Assembly: GCA_024803745.1 (NCBI GenBank)
Contig: JANJXV010000020.1
Span: 19,322,777-19,386,776 of the forward strand
Length of the DNA stretch: 64,000 bases
DNA from: Megascapheus bottae
Taxonomy: Eukaryota > Chordata > Mammalia > Rodentia > Geomyidae
Direction: 5' to 3'
A model generated the notes under the pieces. That model was not told where the DNA came from. It saw nothing but the letters and a program-made list of their open reading frames with translations, and did no database searches. The position numbers and the translations under genes are program-made. This document shows, one piece after another, positions 21,674 to 31,934 of this stretch. Each line of letters starts with the position of its first letter. The first letter of the stretch is position 1.

Positions 21674-22001
21674 GAAAGTAAATAGTTCTAGTCATAGTGT
21701 GACAATGAAATAGAAACAATGAGATAGAAAACTATTCATTTAGCTCTGGGTTTATCCATTTGGTTGATGCCAAATTATGTATTTGAGAGTCATCCACACA
21801 GTATTCTTAAAATACTGCTCAGAGAATGAAAACTAGATAAAAGAAACCCAAGAAAGAGTCAAAAAACTTATTTATTTCATTATTGTATATTTCCTCCAGA
21901 CTTTTCTGCATAGGGACAGTATGGAGGATTTGAAAATAGAACACAATGAAAACACAGGTAAAGGAGTCTATAATTTGATACAATCCAGAGTCTTTTTCTG
22001 T

Positions 22002-22245
22002 GCCGGGCATGGTGGTTCACGCCTGTAATCCTAGCTACTCAGAAGTCTGAGATCTGAGGATCAATTTTCAAAGCCAGCCCAGGCAATACAAAGCTGTGAA
22101 ATTTTTATCTCCAATTAATCACTAGAAAAATGGGAAGCGGAGCTATGGCTCAAAGGTAGGGCTAGAACAATATCCTTGAGCTGAAGAGCTCAGAGACAAT
22201 ACCCAGGCCAGAGTTCAAGCCCCATGATCCCCCATCCCCCCAAAA
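22002..22245 (+). mobile_element. B1-Geo SINE
   Basis: Intact start GCCGGGCATGGTGGTTCACG, then GTCTGAGATCTGAGGATCAA, CTCCAATTAATCACTAGAAA, and a Geo monomer with AGCTATGGCTCAAAGGTAGG and AGTTCAAGCCCCATGATCC. A good reference copy for the chimera. Confidence 0.93.
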
Positions 22246-22439
22246 CATTTCTCCTGTTAGACAAAAGAAGTAATCAAAATTCAGTTCAGGCAAACTCCCA
22301 TGTTAGGTGAACAGAACAAGGAGAAATGTTCACATACAAAAAAGAATTCTGATCTGGACATAAAGATTTGGGTCTTTTCCCCAGGAACTTTCCAAACAGT
22401 ACATGCAAGATAAGACACAGATTCACCCATGATACACAT

Positions 22440-22535
22440 ATACATATGCACACAGATATAAAAAACATGTGCTAGATTTATATTACATATACATACATGT
22501 ACACACATGTACATGTGCATACATAGCACACACAT
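22440..22535. repeat. Imperfect (CA/TG)n, ATACAT-rich repeat
   Basis: Alternating CACACA, TACATA and CATGTACA words; low-complexity open frames on both strands come from it. Confidence 0.8.
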
Positions 22536-22561
22536 AAAAAGCTATAAAAATGATCTCATCA

Positions 22562-22805
22562 GGGCCAGGTGTTTGTGTGTATGTGTATGGGGGGGGATGT
22601 ATATCTGTAATCCCATCTACATGAGAAATAAAAATCACAGTCCCAGGGTAGCCAGCCAGTATACAAGTCAGCAAGACCCTATCTCATCAACAAGCTGGGC
22701 ATGGTAGTATGCACATGTGATCCTGGCTGCTGAGAAAGTGAATAGAGGAGGATGCTGTCCAAGGATGGCCTGAGCTAAAAGCATAAGATTTTGCCTTCAA
22801 AACTC
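22562..22805 (+). mobile_element. Old B1-B1 dimeric SINE
   Basis: Two B1-like starts occur in tandem: GGGCCAGGTGTTTGTGTG ... CTGTAATCCCATCTACATG (from 22562) and GCTGGGCATGGTAGTATGCA ... GTGATCCTGGCTGCTGAG (from 22694), each followed by a GAC/GAGC core. It resembles the first two units of the trimers at 30236 and 44190. Confidence 0.65.
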
Positions 22806-23434
22806 AGCTGCAGAGTTGGCCAGTCAATAATTTGGAGTTCCTATATAATGATGCCCACGTGGCCAGTATTGCTTGTGACCAGCTGCTGTTGTCATCAGTG
22901 TAGCCACTGACTGCCTGCTGCATATGACTGACCCTTCTTGGAGGTGATTTGTCTTCACTTCTGCTGTAGCAAAATATTATCACCTTCTCTGTGATTCTCT
23001 GTGATTCTATTGCAGAATTTATTAGGCACTGTGACTAAAACTTATTTTCCCCCAGTTTTGTTGGTTTTATTTAACACCCAGACTCAGTCACACAAACATA
23101 GAACACCTTCTTTTTCGTCTCTTGGGTACAGAACCATCATAAACTCTCAATGTTTTTGACCCTAAGCCTTGTAGATGATTCTCCTCTACATCTCAGCTAC
23201 CTTTACCTATAGTGAATTCTGTACAAAGGCCTAAACTCTACTCCTGCTTGAAATTTAGTTTTTGTTACTTGTTCCAAATTTGTCATATACTCACCTTTGA
23301 TCTCAGCAAAAGTATGGCCCATTTACAAACCAACATTAAGTTGCTATGTCCCATGTCTATTTATTTAATTAATGTATTCTTTTTGTTGTTGATATTGCTT
23401 TATCTGTGCAGTGGGGAGAACATCTCTAATTTAT
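22806..23434. other. Unannotated sequence
   Basis: No gene or clear repeat. A local duplication of TCTCTGTGATT sits near 22986-23008. Confidence 0.5.
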
Positions 23435-23437
23435 TTT

Positions 23438-23498
23438 TGAGATAGGGATGAAATTTATCCTATATACTTGAGATAGGAATGAAAATTATCCTATATAG
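23438..23498. repeat. Two-copy tandem duplication, 31-bp period
   Basis: GAGATAGGGATGAAATTTAT and GAGATAGGAATGAAAATTAT start 31 bases apart, and both are followed by CCTATATA. A small local duplication. Confidence 0.85.
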
Positions 23499-23999
23499 CA
23501 AACTAAGCAGACATTTATGTGTCTAACATCTGTTTTGTTTTTTTTTATATATATATACCTAACAAAGACACACAGGTTTCTTTTGAGTTTCTGAAGGTTG
23601 AGATCTGGAAATGCTCACAGACAATAAATAAACATGATTACAGACAGAACAGTGGATAAAGAGAAAAGCAGACTTGGAGTTGACAGGAAACATATGTGAG
23701 AAGAGAGATAGTGGTTTCAGGTCCATTGTGACAAGTCTAAACATACTCTGAGTCAATGTGGTAGGACTAAGGTGAGAAAGGCTTTGTTAGCATCTGAAAG
23801 AAGATGGCACAGAAACCCCGGGAGCCTGTTCATGGCATACATGCAGCTAAGCTTGGGTAGAGAAGGTAGAAATGATGTACAATAGGCCTCCTGTGAGAAA
23901 CTGGGCATGCACCAGCCAATACTTGGACTAGAATTACAGCTCTGAGGAGGTGGAGAACTATGGTGCAACAGCAGCTGCAGATAGTATTATGCATAGGTC
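23499..23999. other. Unannotated sequence
   Basis: A (TA)n patch near 23547-23558. Reverse open frames at 23559-23756 and 23753-23968 have no recognisable domain. Confidence 0.5.
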
Positions 24000-24070
24000 T
24001 CCTCATGTAGCCTAGGCCGCCCTCAAATTTGACCTCTTTCTGTCTCAGCCATTCAAGCGCTGGGGCTAAA
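24000..24070 (-). mobile_element. B1-like fragment, reverse strand
   Basis: ATGTAGCCTAGGCCGCCCTC, AAATTTGACCTC and AAGCGCTGGGGCTAAA follow the antisense order of a classical monomeric B1. Confidence 0.6.
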
Positions 24071-24074
24071 AGTT

Positions 24075-24089
24075 AAGAAACACCATATC
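24075..24089. repeat. Target-site duplication, left copy
   Basis: AAGAAACACCATATC is repeated exactly at 24287-24301 around the L1 at 24090-24286. Confidence 0.9.
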
Positions 24090-24286
24090 CTTATTTTATA
24101 TATGCATATTTGGTTATTTGAAATCAGATAGGGAAGGGGGGGGAAACAAGATGAGGGACAGAGGTCAGGTGAGGGAAATGGGGACCAAGACATGAGAAAG
24201 GGTATCAACATATGTGAAGTAATGCATCTGCTATCTGGTGAATATAATGTAACCCTTCTATTAATTACAATAAAAATATATGGAAA
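24090..24286 (+). mobile_element. Very short 5'-truncated L1, 197 bp
   Basis: Plus-strand L1 3' terminus: TTGGTTATTTGAAATCAGAT, a G-rich tract at 24136-24144, GGACCAAGACATGAGAAAGG, TGGTGAATATAATGTAACCC and TTAATTACAATAAAAATATA, bracketed by exact 15-bp TSDs. Confidence 0.93.
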
Positions 24287-24301
24287 AAGAAACACCATAT
24301 C

Positions 24302-25199
24302 TTTCTTAAATGTTTTCCTTCTTGAGGACTGAGGTAGTCAAAAGAAAGTTATAGGATACAGAAATAAGGGGAGGCTAGAGGCAGCAGACAATTTGACTTT
24401 CTTTTCAATCTGATACAACACATATGCAACACATAAAGATACAAGGCATTGCTTGCTTCTTGAGCAGTAAAGCAGCCCCATGGGCCTCACAGAAAGCAGT
24501 GGCATTGAAAGACAAGTGAACAAAACATGTTGTTTGTGGAGGGGTATGGGGCTGAATGTGCATAAATTGCAGCATGTACCAGGCAAGTCCAACTCCTGTC
24601 ATCTAGGACCCCGACTCATTTCTCTTAATATTTCATAGGCAGGGAATATAACCATCCATATGGATGTCTTTTTGTCAAGCAAAGATTATGAGAAGTAATT
24701 AGCAATAATTGACTAGTTGAAGGAGAAGTTTTGATAATCAAAATTATTAATAAGTTAATAAGTTATGGTAGATAACTGGTTTTTTATCTCTGTCATGCAA
24801 TTCTTGCCAAGACATTTATAACAAATTGAGTCTTGAGATGGTGTATTCCACAGTGTTATTGGAAAATTTTGGCAATTATTACTTCTTTATATTAGCATTT
24901 GAACTCAGTGCCTTGCTAAATAGGTTATCTGCATTGAGCAACAAGTCCATCCCATATTTACACAGGTTATGTTTGATATAGGCTATTGCTTCCTGCTCAG
25001 AAATTCACCATGACTGTGATCCACTTGTTTCAGAATTCCAGTTATTGTTAGGATGAAATAATGTCTTATAACTCCCAGCTTCTTTTCACCAAAACCATCT
25101 GAAAGACTTATTTGCATGGATTAGCCAGGAACCATAACTGTCAGCTTCTGGAGTAGCGGTTGACAGGCCTGAGCCACTGGCACACAGTGGCCATTATTC
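24302..25199. other. Mostly unannotated, possible decayed SINE pieces
   Basis: At 24890-24955 (TTTGAACTCAGTGCCTTGCT) and 25105-25195 (GGCCTGAGCCACTGGCACA) there are weak antisense SINE words. Two overlapping reverse frames at 24338-24602 have no recognisable domain. Confidence 0.45.
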
Positions 25200-26558
25200 T
25201 TTAATGCTCACATTTGTGTGAATCTACCATCATTTTACTTTATCACCATTGTGGATAATGCAGACATTTGAAAAAAAAATGAAGATTGTATTTTAAATTG
25301 CCTTAAATTAATAACTAAATTTGGATTGTTATCTAGTATGAACATTTTATCAATTGGGCAGAGTAAAATTGAGAAGGACCCTCCATTTTCAGTAGACTTA
25401 TACTTTAAATCTCATGTTGACAGTTTTACCTCAGTCTCCTCTCCAATTATCCTGTCTGGTCTTATTTTGAGGACTTATTTCCCAGTGGCAGAGGAATATA
25501 AAAGTCAGGAAAGGTTGAATTCAGATAAGACTAACCAAGTGGAATTATTTAGTAAGAATCAAGCAATATTGAGGTGGCTACCTGTGCATTTAGGAGACAC
25601 AGAAGTCAGAGTTTGAAGACTGTCCCCACACATGAGAGCTGAGAAGGGAATTAAGAGCATACAAAAGGCCCTCAGGTGCTTTTCTAGTGGTTTCTTGGGT
25701 AGTATGAAGGCGACTCTCAAGAACATTGATTGCTTGTCCCCATTGACTTCTGCTCTAACTCACTAGCCAAATTTCTGCAAGTATAGCAGCTCAGGAAGCA
25801 GAATCCAACAATCTCTGCATTAAACAATGATGACTTCTGGTAAATCAGTCAAACCCATGTGTCATGAGGCTTTCCCAGGAGGAGCAATAAGCCCAGTTAG
25901 AGGACAACTGGGAAGTAAGTGAGAGCAGCCTTGTCCCCTCATTCTCAGAACAGCCCCAGCTCCATATGACAAAATCCATGACCCCATGTGATAGGCAGCT
26001 TACCTCCCTCAGACTACAGTCCAGATCCTGAGACATAATGGGGAGAAGGAAGTGGAAGGGATCATGAGTATAGTTTCATTTAAAAACAATAAGATAAGAA
26101 TTTTATCGTTTATTGATAGTACTAATTTAAAATTCATAATACCGTTATTAATCACACATGTAGTGTGTGCACACTCATTTTCCTCTCTTTTTCCATTAGT
26201 TTTTATTTGTCAGTTATGGACTAAATTTTACCAAGGAGACCTGAAAATAAAATAGAATCTCCAGATGCTCTCCTTGGTGAAAAGCTTGTTCTCTAGGTCA
26301 TGAAAACTATGGAGAAGTGCCTAGCGATGAGAACATCTTCAACAAGTCTTTAATAGACTCGTTCCCTTGTTTTATACTTTCTGGTCAATAGAATCCATAA
26401 CTACTCCCAAACCCAAAGGAAACCTCCTTGCCCATATCAGAATTACTATGATGATAACTTTATTAAAACTTATGTAGGAATTTTTAATGAAAGTATTTCC
26501 TAAGTCTTAGTAGTGAATTGAAGAAATGTGTATAACTTACTGTGTATTGTTCTATGCT
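25200..26558. other. Unannotated sequence
   Basis: About 1.4 kb without a recognised repeat. The 96-codon forward frame at 25326-25616 starts with ATG but shows no domain, no codon-bias signal I can judge and no splice context. Confidence 0.5.
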
Positions 26559-26574
26559 ATAAGGAGACAGTTTG
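26559..26574. repeat. Target-site duplication, left copy
   Basis: ATAAGGAGACAGTTTG is repeated exactly at 26784-26799 around the IDL-Geo SINE. Confidence 0.95.
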
Positions 26575-26783
26575 GGGGCTGGGAGTTTGGCCTAGTGGTT
26601 AAAGTGCTTGCCTAGCATGCATGAAGACTCGGGTTCGATTCCTCGGTACCACATACATAGAAAAAAGCTGGAAGTGGTGCTGAGGCTCAAGTGGTAGAGC
26701 TCTAGCCTTGAGAAAGTCCAAGGACAGTGCTCAGGCCCTGAGCTCAAGTCCAGGACTGGCAAAAAAAAAAAAAAGAAAAAAAA
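26575..26783 (+). mobile_element. Young full-length IDL-Geo SINE
   Basis: Left tRNA-Ala/ID monomer has an A box (TGGCCTAGTGG, 26588-26598) and a near-perfect B box (GGTTCGATTCC, 26632-26642). The Geo monomer has its own A-box-like (GGCTCAAGTGGTAGAGC, 26684-26700) and B-box-like (GAGCTCAAGTCC, 26740-26751) segments, so both halves look tRNA-shaped. It ends GGACTGGC plus an A-rich tail. The exact 16-bp TSD and intact boxes suggest a recent insertion. Confidence 0.95.
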
Positions 26784-27138
26784 ATAAGGAGACAGTTTGC
26801 TGTCTCTGACCTCTCTGTACTGTTTGATTTATTTCATCCTCTCAGGCCTATCTTATGTTCAATATATGTCCTTTCACTTGTTGTGTGTATTATCTATGCT
26901 GTCTCAATCAGATTATAAACTAACAGAATGGATTTCTTCTTTTAAAAGTCAGAGCTAAGTCTTGGTCAAAGTTTGGCAAAAGCTTAAAATGGATCAAAAG
27001 ACATTTGTTAAGCATAAATATAATTTACTTTCATTCAAATTGTCATTTTATGCTAATAGCTGTCCCAAAGAATATTTATTCTATGATTGGAAGGATACAT
27101 ACATGTTTATGATCACATTAGTCTTTGCTTACATGATT

Positions 27139-27182
27139 CTGTATGTATGTATGTATGTATGTATGTATGTATGTATGTATGT
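27139..27182. repeat. (TATG)n microsatellite
   Basis: About eleven perfect TATG/GTAT units; no SINE tail directly adjoins on the 5' side. Confidence 0.95.
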
Positions 27183-27200
27183 GTAAAATATAATGACAGG

Positions 27201-27382
27201 TCTGTGAATTTAGCCTAGAGATAGAGTGCTTGTCTAGCATGGACAAAGAACAGGGTTCGATTCCTCCGTACTGTATACATAGAAAAGGCTGAAAGTGTCG
27301 ATGTGACTCATGTGGTAGAGCTCTTGCCTGAGAAAGCCCAAGGACAGTGCTCAGGCCCTGAGTTCAAGCCCCACGACTTCCA
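27201..27382 (+). mobile_element. IDL-Geo SINE, diverged
   Basis: TCTGTGAATTTAGCCTAGAG, CAGGGTTCGATTCCTCC, GCTGAAAGTGTCGATGTGAC, GTGCTCAGGCCCTGAGTTCA and CCCCACGACTTCC give both monomers. The tail is a GATATA-type repeat. Confidence 0.9.
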
Positions 27383-27383
27383 A

Positions 27384-27440
27384 ATATATATAGATATAGA
27401 TATAGATATAGAGATAGAGATAGATATAGAGATAGAGATA
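27384..27440. repeat. (GATATA/GATAGA)n SINE-tail microsatellite
   Basis: Hexanucleotide-like GATATA and GATAGA units start where the IDL-Geo A-tail should be. Confidence 0.9.
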
Positions 27441-27979
27441 ATAAACCCAATCATTGTTGTGACTTTAACTCACGTATCTTATAGAAATAAAATGACTATG
27501 AAAAGAAAGTATTATAAATCACCAAGAATTAAGAAAACATTAAAGAATAAAATAAAAGGTACATTATTTTCTTTAAGTATAGCATGGCTAATTTCCATGT
27601 AGAACAGGTAGAATTTTTGTACTTAAGGAGCTGCCTGTGGTTTCCTATATATTTTAAAGTCAGGGTTTTTTTGCTTACGGCCAAATAACTAACTACCAAA
27701 TGACAAACTTGAACGGTCCAACAACTAAGATGGAATATAAGGTCATAGTTTACTATATATTATGGAAAACAGAATTTAAACTGCTTTCAAATTTACTGCA
27801 TTGAGCTTAAAGGTCCCTTTCAAGATAACTCTCTACATCAAATCAGGGAAGACCTTATAAGTTTGTAAGCATCCCCACATTCCCAAATCCATACAACTCT
27901 CATGCTTGTAAATAGAGTAGTAAAAAGTTATAAAAGATAAAACTGAAGTCAATTTCAACCTGTCACGATCAAGGATAGA
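27441..27979. other. Unannotated sequence
   Basis: No gene or repeat family recognised. Confidence 0.5.
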
Positions 27980-28200
27980 GCTGGGCATCAATGGCTCATG
28001 CCTATAATCTGAGCTATTCAGAAGGCTGAGATCTGAGGATCGTGGTTCAAAGCCAGTCTGGGATGATAAATTTATGAGACTCTCATCTCCAATTAACCAC
28101 CAGAAAAGTAGGAGTAGAGCTGTGACTCAAAGTGGTAGAGTCTTGAGCAAAAGAGCTCAGAGATAGCCCAGCCTAGAGTTCAAGCCCCACAACCATCACT
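27980..28200 (+). mobile_element. B1-Geo SINE
   Basis: GCTGGGCATCAATGGCTCAT, AGGCTGAGATCTGAGGATCG, CTCCAATTAACCACCAGAAA and AGAGTTCAAGCCCCACAACC. The right monomer has a short internal deletion. The tail is CATCACTAC-type repeat. Confidence 0.92.
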
Positions 28201-28340
28201 ACCATCACTACCACTAACAAAGATCTAGGATAGGTATCTGCATTACTTAGTATCAGAAGCTCTAATGAAGGCAGATAAAATATTTAAATTGTAACTAAAA
28301 TGTGTTTTGGTTTGGGAATTTCATCAGAATAAGTGTTTTT

Positions 28341-28580
28341 GGAGTAGGCACTGGTGGTTCACACCTGTAATCCTAGCTACTCAGAAGGCTGAGATTCAAG
28401 GATTGCAATTCAAAGCTTGCCTGGGCAGAAAAGTCCCCAAGACTTTTATCTCCAATTAACCACCAGAAAACCAGAAGTAGTGCTGTGGCTGGAAGTGGAA
28501 GAGTGGTAATATTGAGATACAGACCTCAGTGTCCAGGCCCTGAACTCAAGCCCTGGACTGACTAAAACAAAACAAACAAA
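28341..28580 (+). mobile_element. B1-Geo SINE
   Basis: GTAGGCACTGGTGGTTCACA, TCCTAGCTACTCAGAAGGCT, CTCCAATTAACCACCAGAAA, then Geo CCAGAAGTAGTGCTGTGGCT ... CAAGCCCTGGACTGAC and an (AAAAC)n tail. Confidence 0.92.
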
Positions 28581-28779
28581 AGTCTTGGAAATGTATTTTC
28601 TGAAAAGTAAATCTTTGATTTCCCCTTAATCACCTCTGATAAAGCCAGAAGCAGGCTAAGTCATACAGTTGCCTTTTCTTTCCAACTCACAGGTGACTCA
28701 AGGAAGGAGTGAAAGCCCTGAAATGATTCAACCAACCTTTTTTGCAGCTCTTTTATGCATGTGTATTTTCAGGTGGCAC

Positions 28780-28795
28780 ACAATTTGATATTCTC
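28780..28795. repeat. Target-site duplication, left copy
   Basis: ACAATTTGATATTCTC is repeated exactly at 28993-29008 around the SINE. Confidence 0.95.
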
Positions 28796-28992
28796 CTTTT
28801 TTTTTTGCCAGTCCTGGGCTTGAGCTCAGGGCCTGAGCACTGTCCTTGGACTTTCTCAAGGCTAGAGCTCTACCACTTGAGTTTCAGCACCACTTCCAGG
28901 TTTTTTCTATGTATGTGGCACCGAGGAATCGAACCTGGGTCTTCGTGCATGTCAGGCAAGCACTCTACCACTAGGCAAAACTCCCGGCCCAT
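28796..28992 (-). mobile_element. Young full-length IDL-Geo SINE, reverse strand
   Basis: The plus strand reads poly(T), GCCAGTCCTGGGCTTGAGCT, CTCTACCACTTGAGTTTCAG, then the ID monomer GGCACCGAGGAATCGAACCT ... AAACTCCCGGCCC. The exact 16-bp TSD fixes both ends. The 115-codon frame at 28742-29089 crosses the SINE and is not a gene. Confidence 0.95.
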
Positions 28993-29199
28993 ACAATTTG
29001 ATATTCTCTTTCAACCAGTCAGCTCCAGATTTCTCAGTCAGTGTGTGGGAGACTGGAGCTGCAAGGAGGGACGAGGTCTCTTGGTTTAAGGGTGATATTG
29101 TTACAGAAGGCTAACCATAGTGAGCCCTGTCCACCAGGGGTAGATTGTTGTGTACAATTTAAAAAAATATTATCCTTTTGATACTCTTGCTTAATCTAC

Positions 29200-29310
29200 T
29201 GGCTGTAGTAATTCATGCCCCTCATCCAGCATTCAAGAAGCCAAAACAGGCAGATCAGAAGTTCAAGGTCAGCCTGAACCATGGTAAGATTTTGTCTCAA
29301 TCCCTCTTCA
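29200..29310 (+). mobile_element. Monomeric B1-like SINE
   Basis: GGCTGTAGTAATTCATGCCC, GCCAAAACAGGCAGATCAGA and GTTCAAGGTCAGCCTGAACC follow the classical B1 order, without a Geo or tRNA partner. Confidence 0.7.
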
Positions 29311-29964
29311 CCACAAAATAGATTTTTTTTTCCTGCATTGTACATGAACAGATGAGTTTCTTTGTCAGCAGACTCTGAACAAGGTAGTATAAAAACTATT
29401 AAGCATTTTACACAGTATTGTCTATCCCAGGTAATCTAGAGACGATTGAATGAACACAGACAAGGGAGGATATGCACAGATGATATACAAAGATAGAATC
29501 CATCAATTTGGGCATACATCCATTTGGCTATCTGCAGGAAACAAATTCTGGAATAAAATCCCACAAATGATGAGATGTGACTTTATATCTTTCCATATCA
29601 TTTTTCCATGCTCTATGTTGAATCTGGAGTGCTCACCTATCACCCTTTAGATCCGGTTCCAAATCCACCATTTACACAGTCTTGACCTCTGCTGGTTTGT
29701 GTTTTGTAGTCTTCCCTTTTCTTCTGCTTTGTGAACTCAGAGAAAATATCTGCCTGGACTTCGCTGATACAATGCTTTGCTCTTCCCTACATTGGGATGA
29801 ATTGTGTTGTAATTGTGTTATGCATTACATCCTCCCATGCTTAATGACAAGGTGAATTCCACCAATATAGACACCCCTCATTATTTATTTTTGGTAATAT
29901 AAACTTCATACTTGGATCAGAAATTCTATTTGTAACTGAAAAAAGAAAGCAAATAAATGCACAT
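29311..29964. other. Unannotated sequence
   Basis: No gene or repeat family recognised. The 66-codon frame at 29450-29650 has no features. Confidence 0.5.
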
Positions 29965-29975
29965 AGAAAGGAATG
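29965..29975. repeat. Target-site duplication, left copy
   Basis: AGAAAGGAATG is repeated exactly at 30053-30063 around a tiny L1 insertion. Confidence 0.8.
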
Positions 29976-30052
29976 CACATTCTATCTGGTGAATATAATG
30001 TAACCCTTCTATTAATTAAAATAAAAATATATTAAAAAACAAAACAAAAAAG
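29976..30052 (+). mobile_element. Ultra-short L1 insertion, 77 bp
   Basis: Only the last ~50 bases of the L1 3' end (TATCTGGTGAATATAATGTA, ACCCTTCTATTAATTAAAAT) and an A-rich tail are present, framed by 11-bp TSDs. Extreme 5' truncation. Confidence 0.85.
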
Positions 30053-30235
30053 AGAAAGGAATGAGTGTAAATCATATGAATCAGTAAATACATACAGGAA
30101 TAGGAAACCTCTGAAATCTTTTTATGATCATCATTTTCTACAGTCTTTAGAATTTTAAATCAAACATACTCAGATATATGTTATATACAATAAATAACAT
30201 GTGTTTAAACTGAATAATTCAAATATAACTGTTCG

Positions 30236-30545
30236 GGTGGTACTTGGGATTGAACGAGGAACCTCATATTTGCTAGGCAGACTACCACTTAAACCATGCT
30301 TCTGATCCCTTCTACATTGGTTATTTGCTAGGAAGGATCCCATTTTGTCCCAGGGGCTGCCTTGGGCTGTGACTCTGCTATTTATTCTTTCTCAAGTACT
30401 CAGATTGGCAGACGAACACCATTTTGTCCAGCTGTTGGTTGAGAGGAAGTCTCCAAAACTTCCTTTTGCCTGGGCTAACTTTGAATTAAGCCCCTCTGCC
30501 TCCTAAGTACCTAGGATTACAGGCTTGAGCTGCCTCATCTGAATC
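30236..30545 (-). mobile_element. Old three-part B1-B1-tRNA SINE, reverse strand
   Basis: The plus strand shows a tRNA-like unit (GGTACTTGGGATTGAACGAG, TTGCTAGGCAGACTACCACT), a B1-like unit (GGGGCTGCCTTGGGCTGTGA, TCAAGTACTCAGATTGG) and a second B1-like unit (TGCCTGGGCTAACTTTGAAT, TAGGATTACAGGCTTGAGCT). On the SINE strand the order is B1-B1-tRNA. Confidence 0.7.
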
Positions 30546-30759
30546 AATTCTAGAAAATTTGAACATCCATTAAAAACACCTCCATGATCAAGATGTGGTG
30601 AACATTTTCAATGGACACAAGGATTCTGTACTGACTATTGTAGACCAGTCTGTTTTCTTCCAAACCAATAGCTTCCTTTCCAGATCAGTTTGAACTTTTC
30701 AAAAATTCAAAGAAATGAATCCATAAAGTATGTGCTCTTTTTAAACTATGCTTTTTTTG

Positions 30760-30842
30760 AGGGGTTGTAATTGGGGTTTGAACTCAGGCCTAATGCTTGC
30801 TAGGCAGGTACTCTACCACTTGAGCCATACTCAATGCCCTTA
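30760..30842 (-). mobile_element. tRNA-like SINE monomer, reverse strand
   Basis: TTGGGGTTTGAACTCAGGCC (B box side), GCTAGGCAGGTACTCTACCA and CTTGAGCCATACTCAATGCC (A box side). Confidence 0.8.
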
Positions 30843-30849
30843 CTTAGAT

Positions 30850-31020
30850 TTTTAAGGTAACATAATCATGTTGAGCTTCCCTCATGTTGTGTCTGTGGTT
30901 CATTCTTTATGTGCTGTGGTACTTCAGTGTATAAATATATTTTATTTAATTTATTCATGCATCTATTAAACAATATGGTGCTTCAAGTCTTTGTGCAACA
31001 TGCTTTTATTTCTCAAGAGA
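30850..31020 (-). mobile_element. Old L1 3' UTR fragment
   Basis: Antisense L1-like words: TTTATTCATGCATCTATTAA and TTCATTCTTTATGTGCTGTG, in the usual order for the stretch around the ATTCATCTGTTGATGG site. Diverged. Confidence 0.5.
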
Positions 31021-31309
31021 AAAAAAGTCTAAGAGTCATATAGCTCTGGCACACAGAGGTTTAACTTTTAATAAGTATTTTAACAAAGCAATTATAGGAA
31101 AGAAAAGAAAGCAATTATATCAGAATGATGGAAGGAGTGCCTCTAATCAAGAGACATTGTATGCATATATGAACATGTCAAACAGATGCTTCCCTGTATT
31201 AGTAATCTTTGGTATTAAAAGATGGGGGTAGGAAAAAAAAGCTGTTACACCATTGTTCTCTGTAGGGTGTATCATAATTTCTGTTGTGACATACTTGATA
31301 TTAACCAAT

Positions 31310-31450
31310 TTGGTGGACTTGCAGTGGTATCTCCTGGTTTTAATTTATCTTTCTTCAATGTCTTCAGCATCCAATATTGAATGTTTTAAGGTGCTAATTG
31401 ACCAGTCATGTTGAAAACTCTTATTTGTTATGGCTTAGCTTGTATTTTCT
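31310..31450 (-). mobile_element. Old L1 fragment, out of order
   Basis: GCAGTGGTATCTCCTGGTTT, TAATTTATCTTTCTTCAATG and TGAATGTTTTAAGGTGCTAA resemble the antisense L1 stretch that normally lies further right, so this is a separate or rearranged piece. Confidence 0.5.
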
Positions 31451-31599
31451 GTTTTATAGTATGTATGTATTCATGTGTATGTGTGTTTAACTTAGAAAAC
31501 TACTTTTCCAAGGAGTGTAAAGATTTTCTTTTATAATTTCTTCTATAAGTTATATGGCTTAATTTCTGTACTCAGGACTAGGATCCACTGAATTTGTTT

Positions 31600-31932
31600 A
31601 TCCATTTAAGAGTCAAAAGTTGTTTTCTATTTTTTAACCTTACTAATATCAAGTTGTTCTACTTTATACCAATGGTGAACAGTGATGCATTGAATATAGG
31701 AGTATAAGTTTATATTTGATATTCTGATTTCTTTCCTTTGGCTATATATTCAATAATAGCATTGCTATTTCACTTGGTAATTCTATTTCTATTTTTTCTT
31801 CATTTTTTTCTTGAGGAGCTTTCATATTGTTTTCTATAATAGGTGTAGTATTTTACATTTACACCAAAAGTGTGCATATTTTTTTTTCCTGTTTCCACAT
31901 TCTTACCACCATTTGTTCTGTTTTATCTTTTT
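31600..31932 (-). mobile_element. Old L1, left segment (split by insertions)
   Basis: GGTGAACAGTGATGCATTGA, CTTTGGCTATATATTCAATA, GAGGAGCTTTCATATTGTTT and TTCTTACCACCATTTGTTCT track antisense old-L1 3' sequence in order. The next expected L1 words appear at 32121-32150 and again at 34480-34800, so the copy was split by later insertions. Confidence 0.7.
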
Positions 31933-31934
31933 TT

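Noticed and set aside
26588..26642. tRNA-like A and B boxes as a tRNA gene
   Set aside because: They are the internal promoter of an IDL-Geo SINE; there is no intact cloverleaf or aminoacyl stem.
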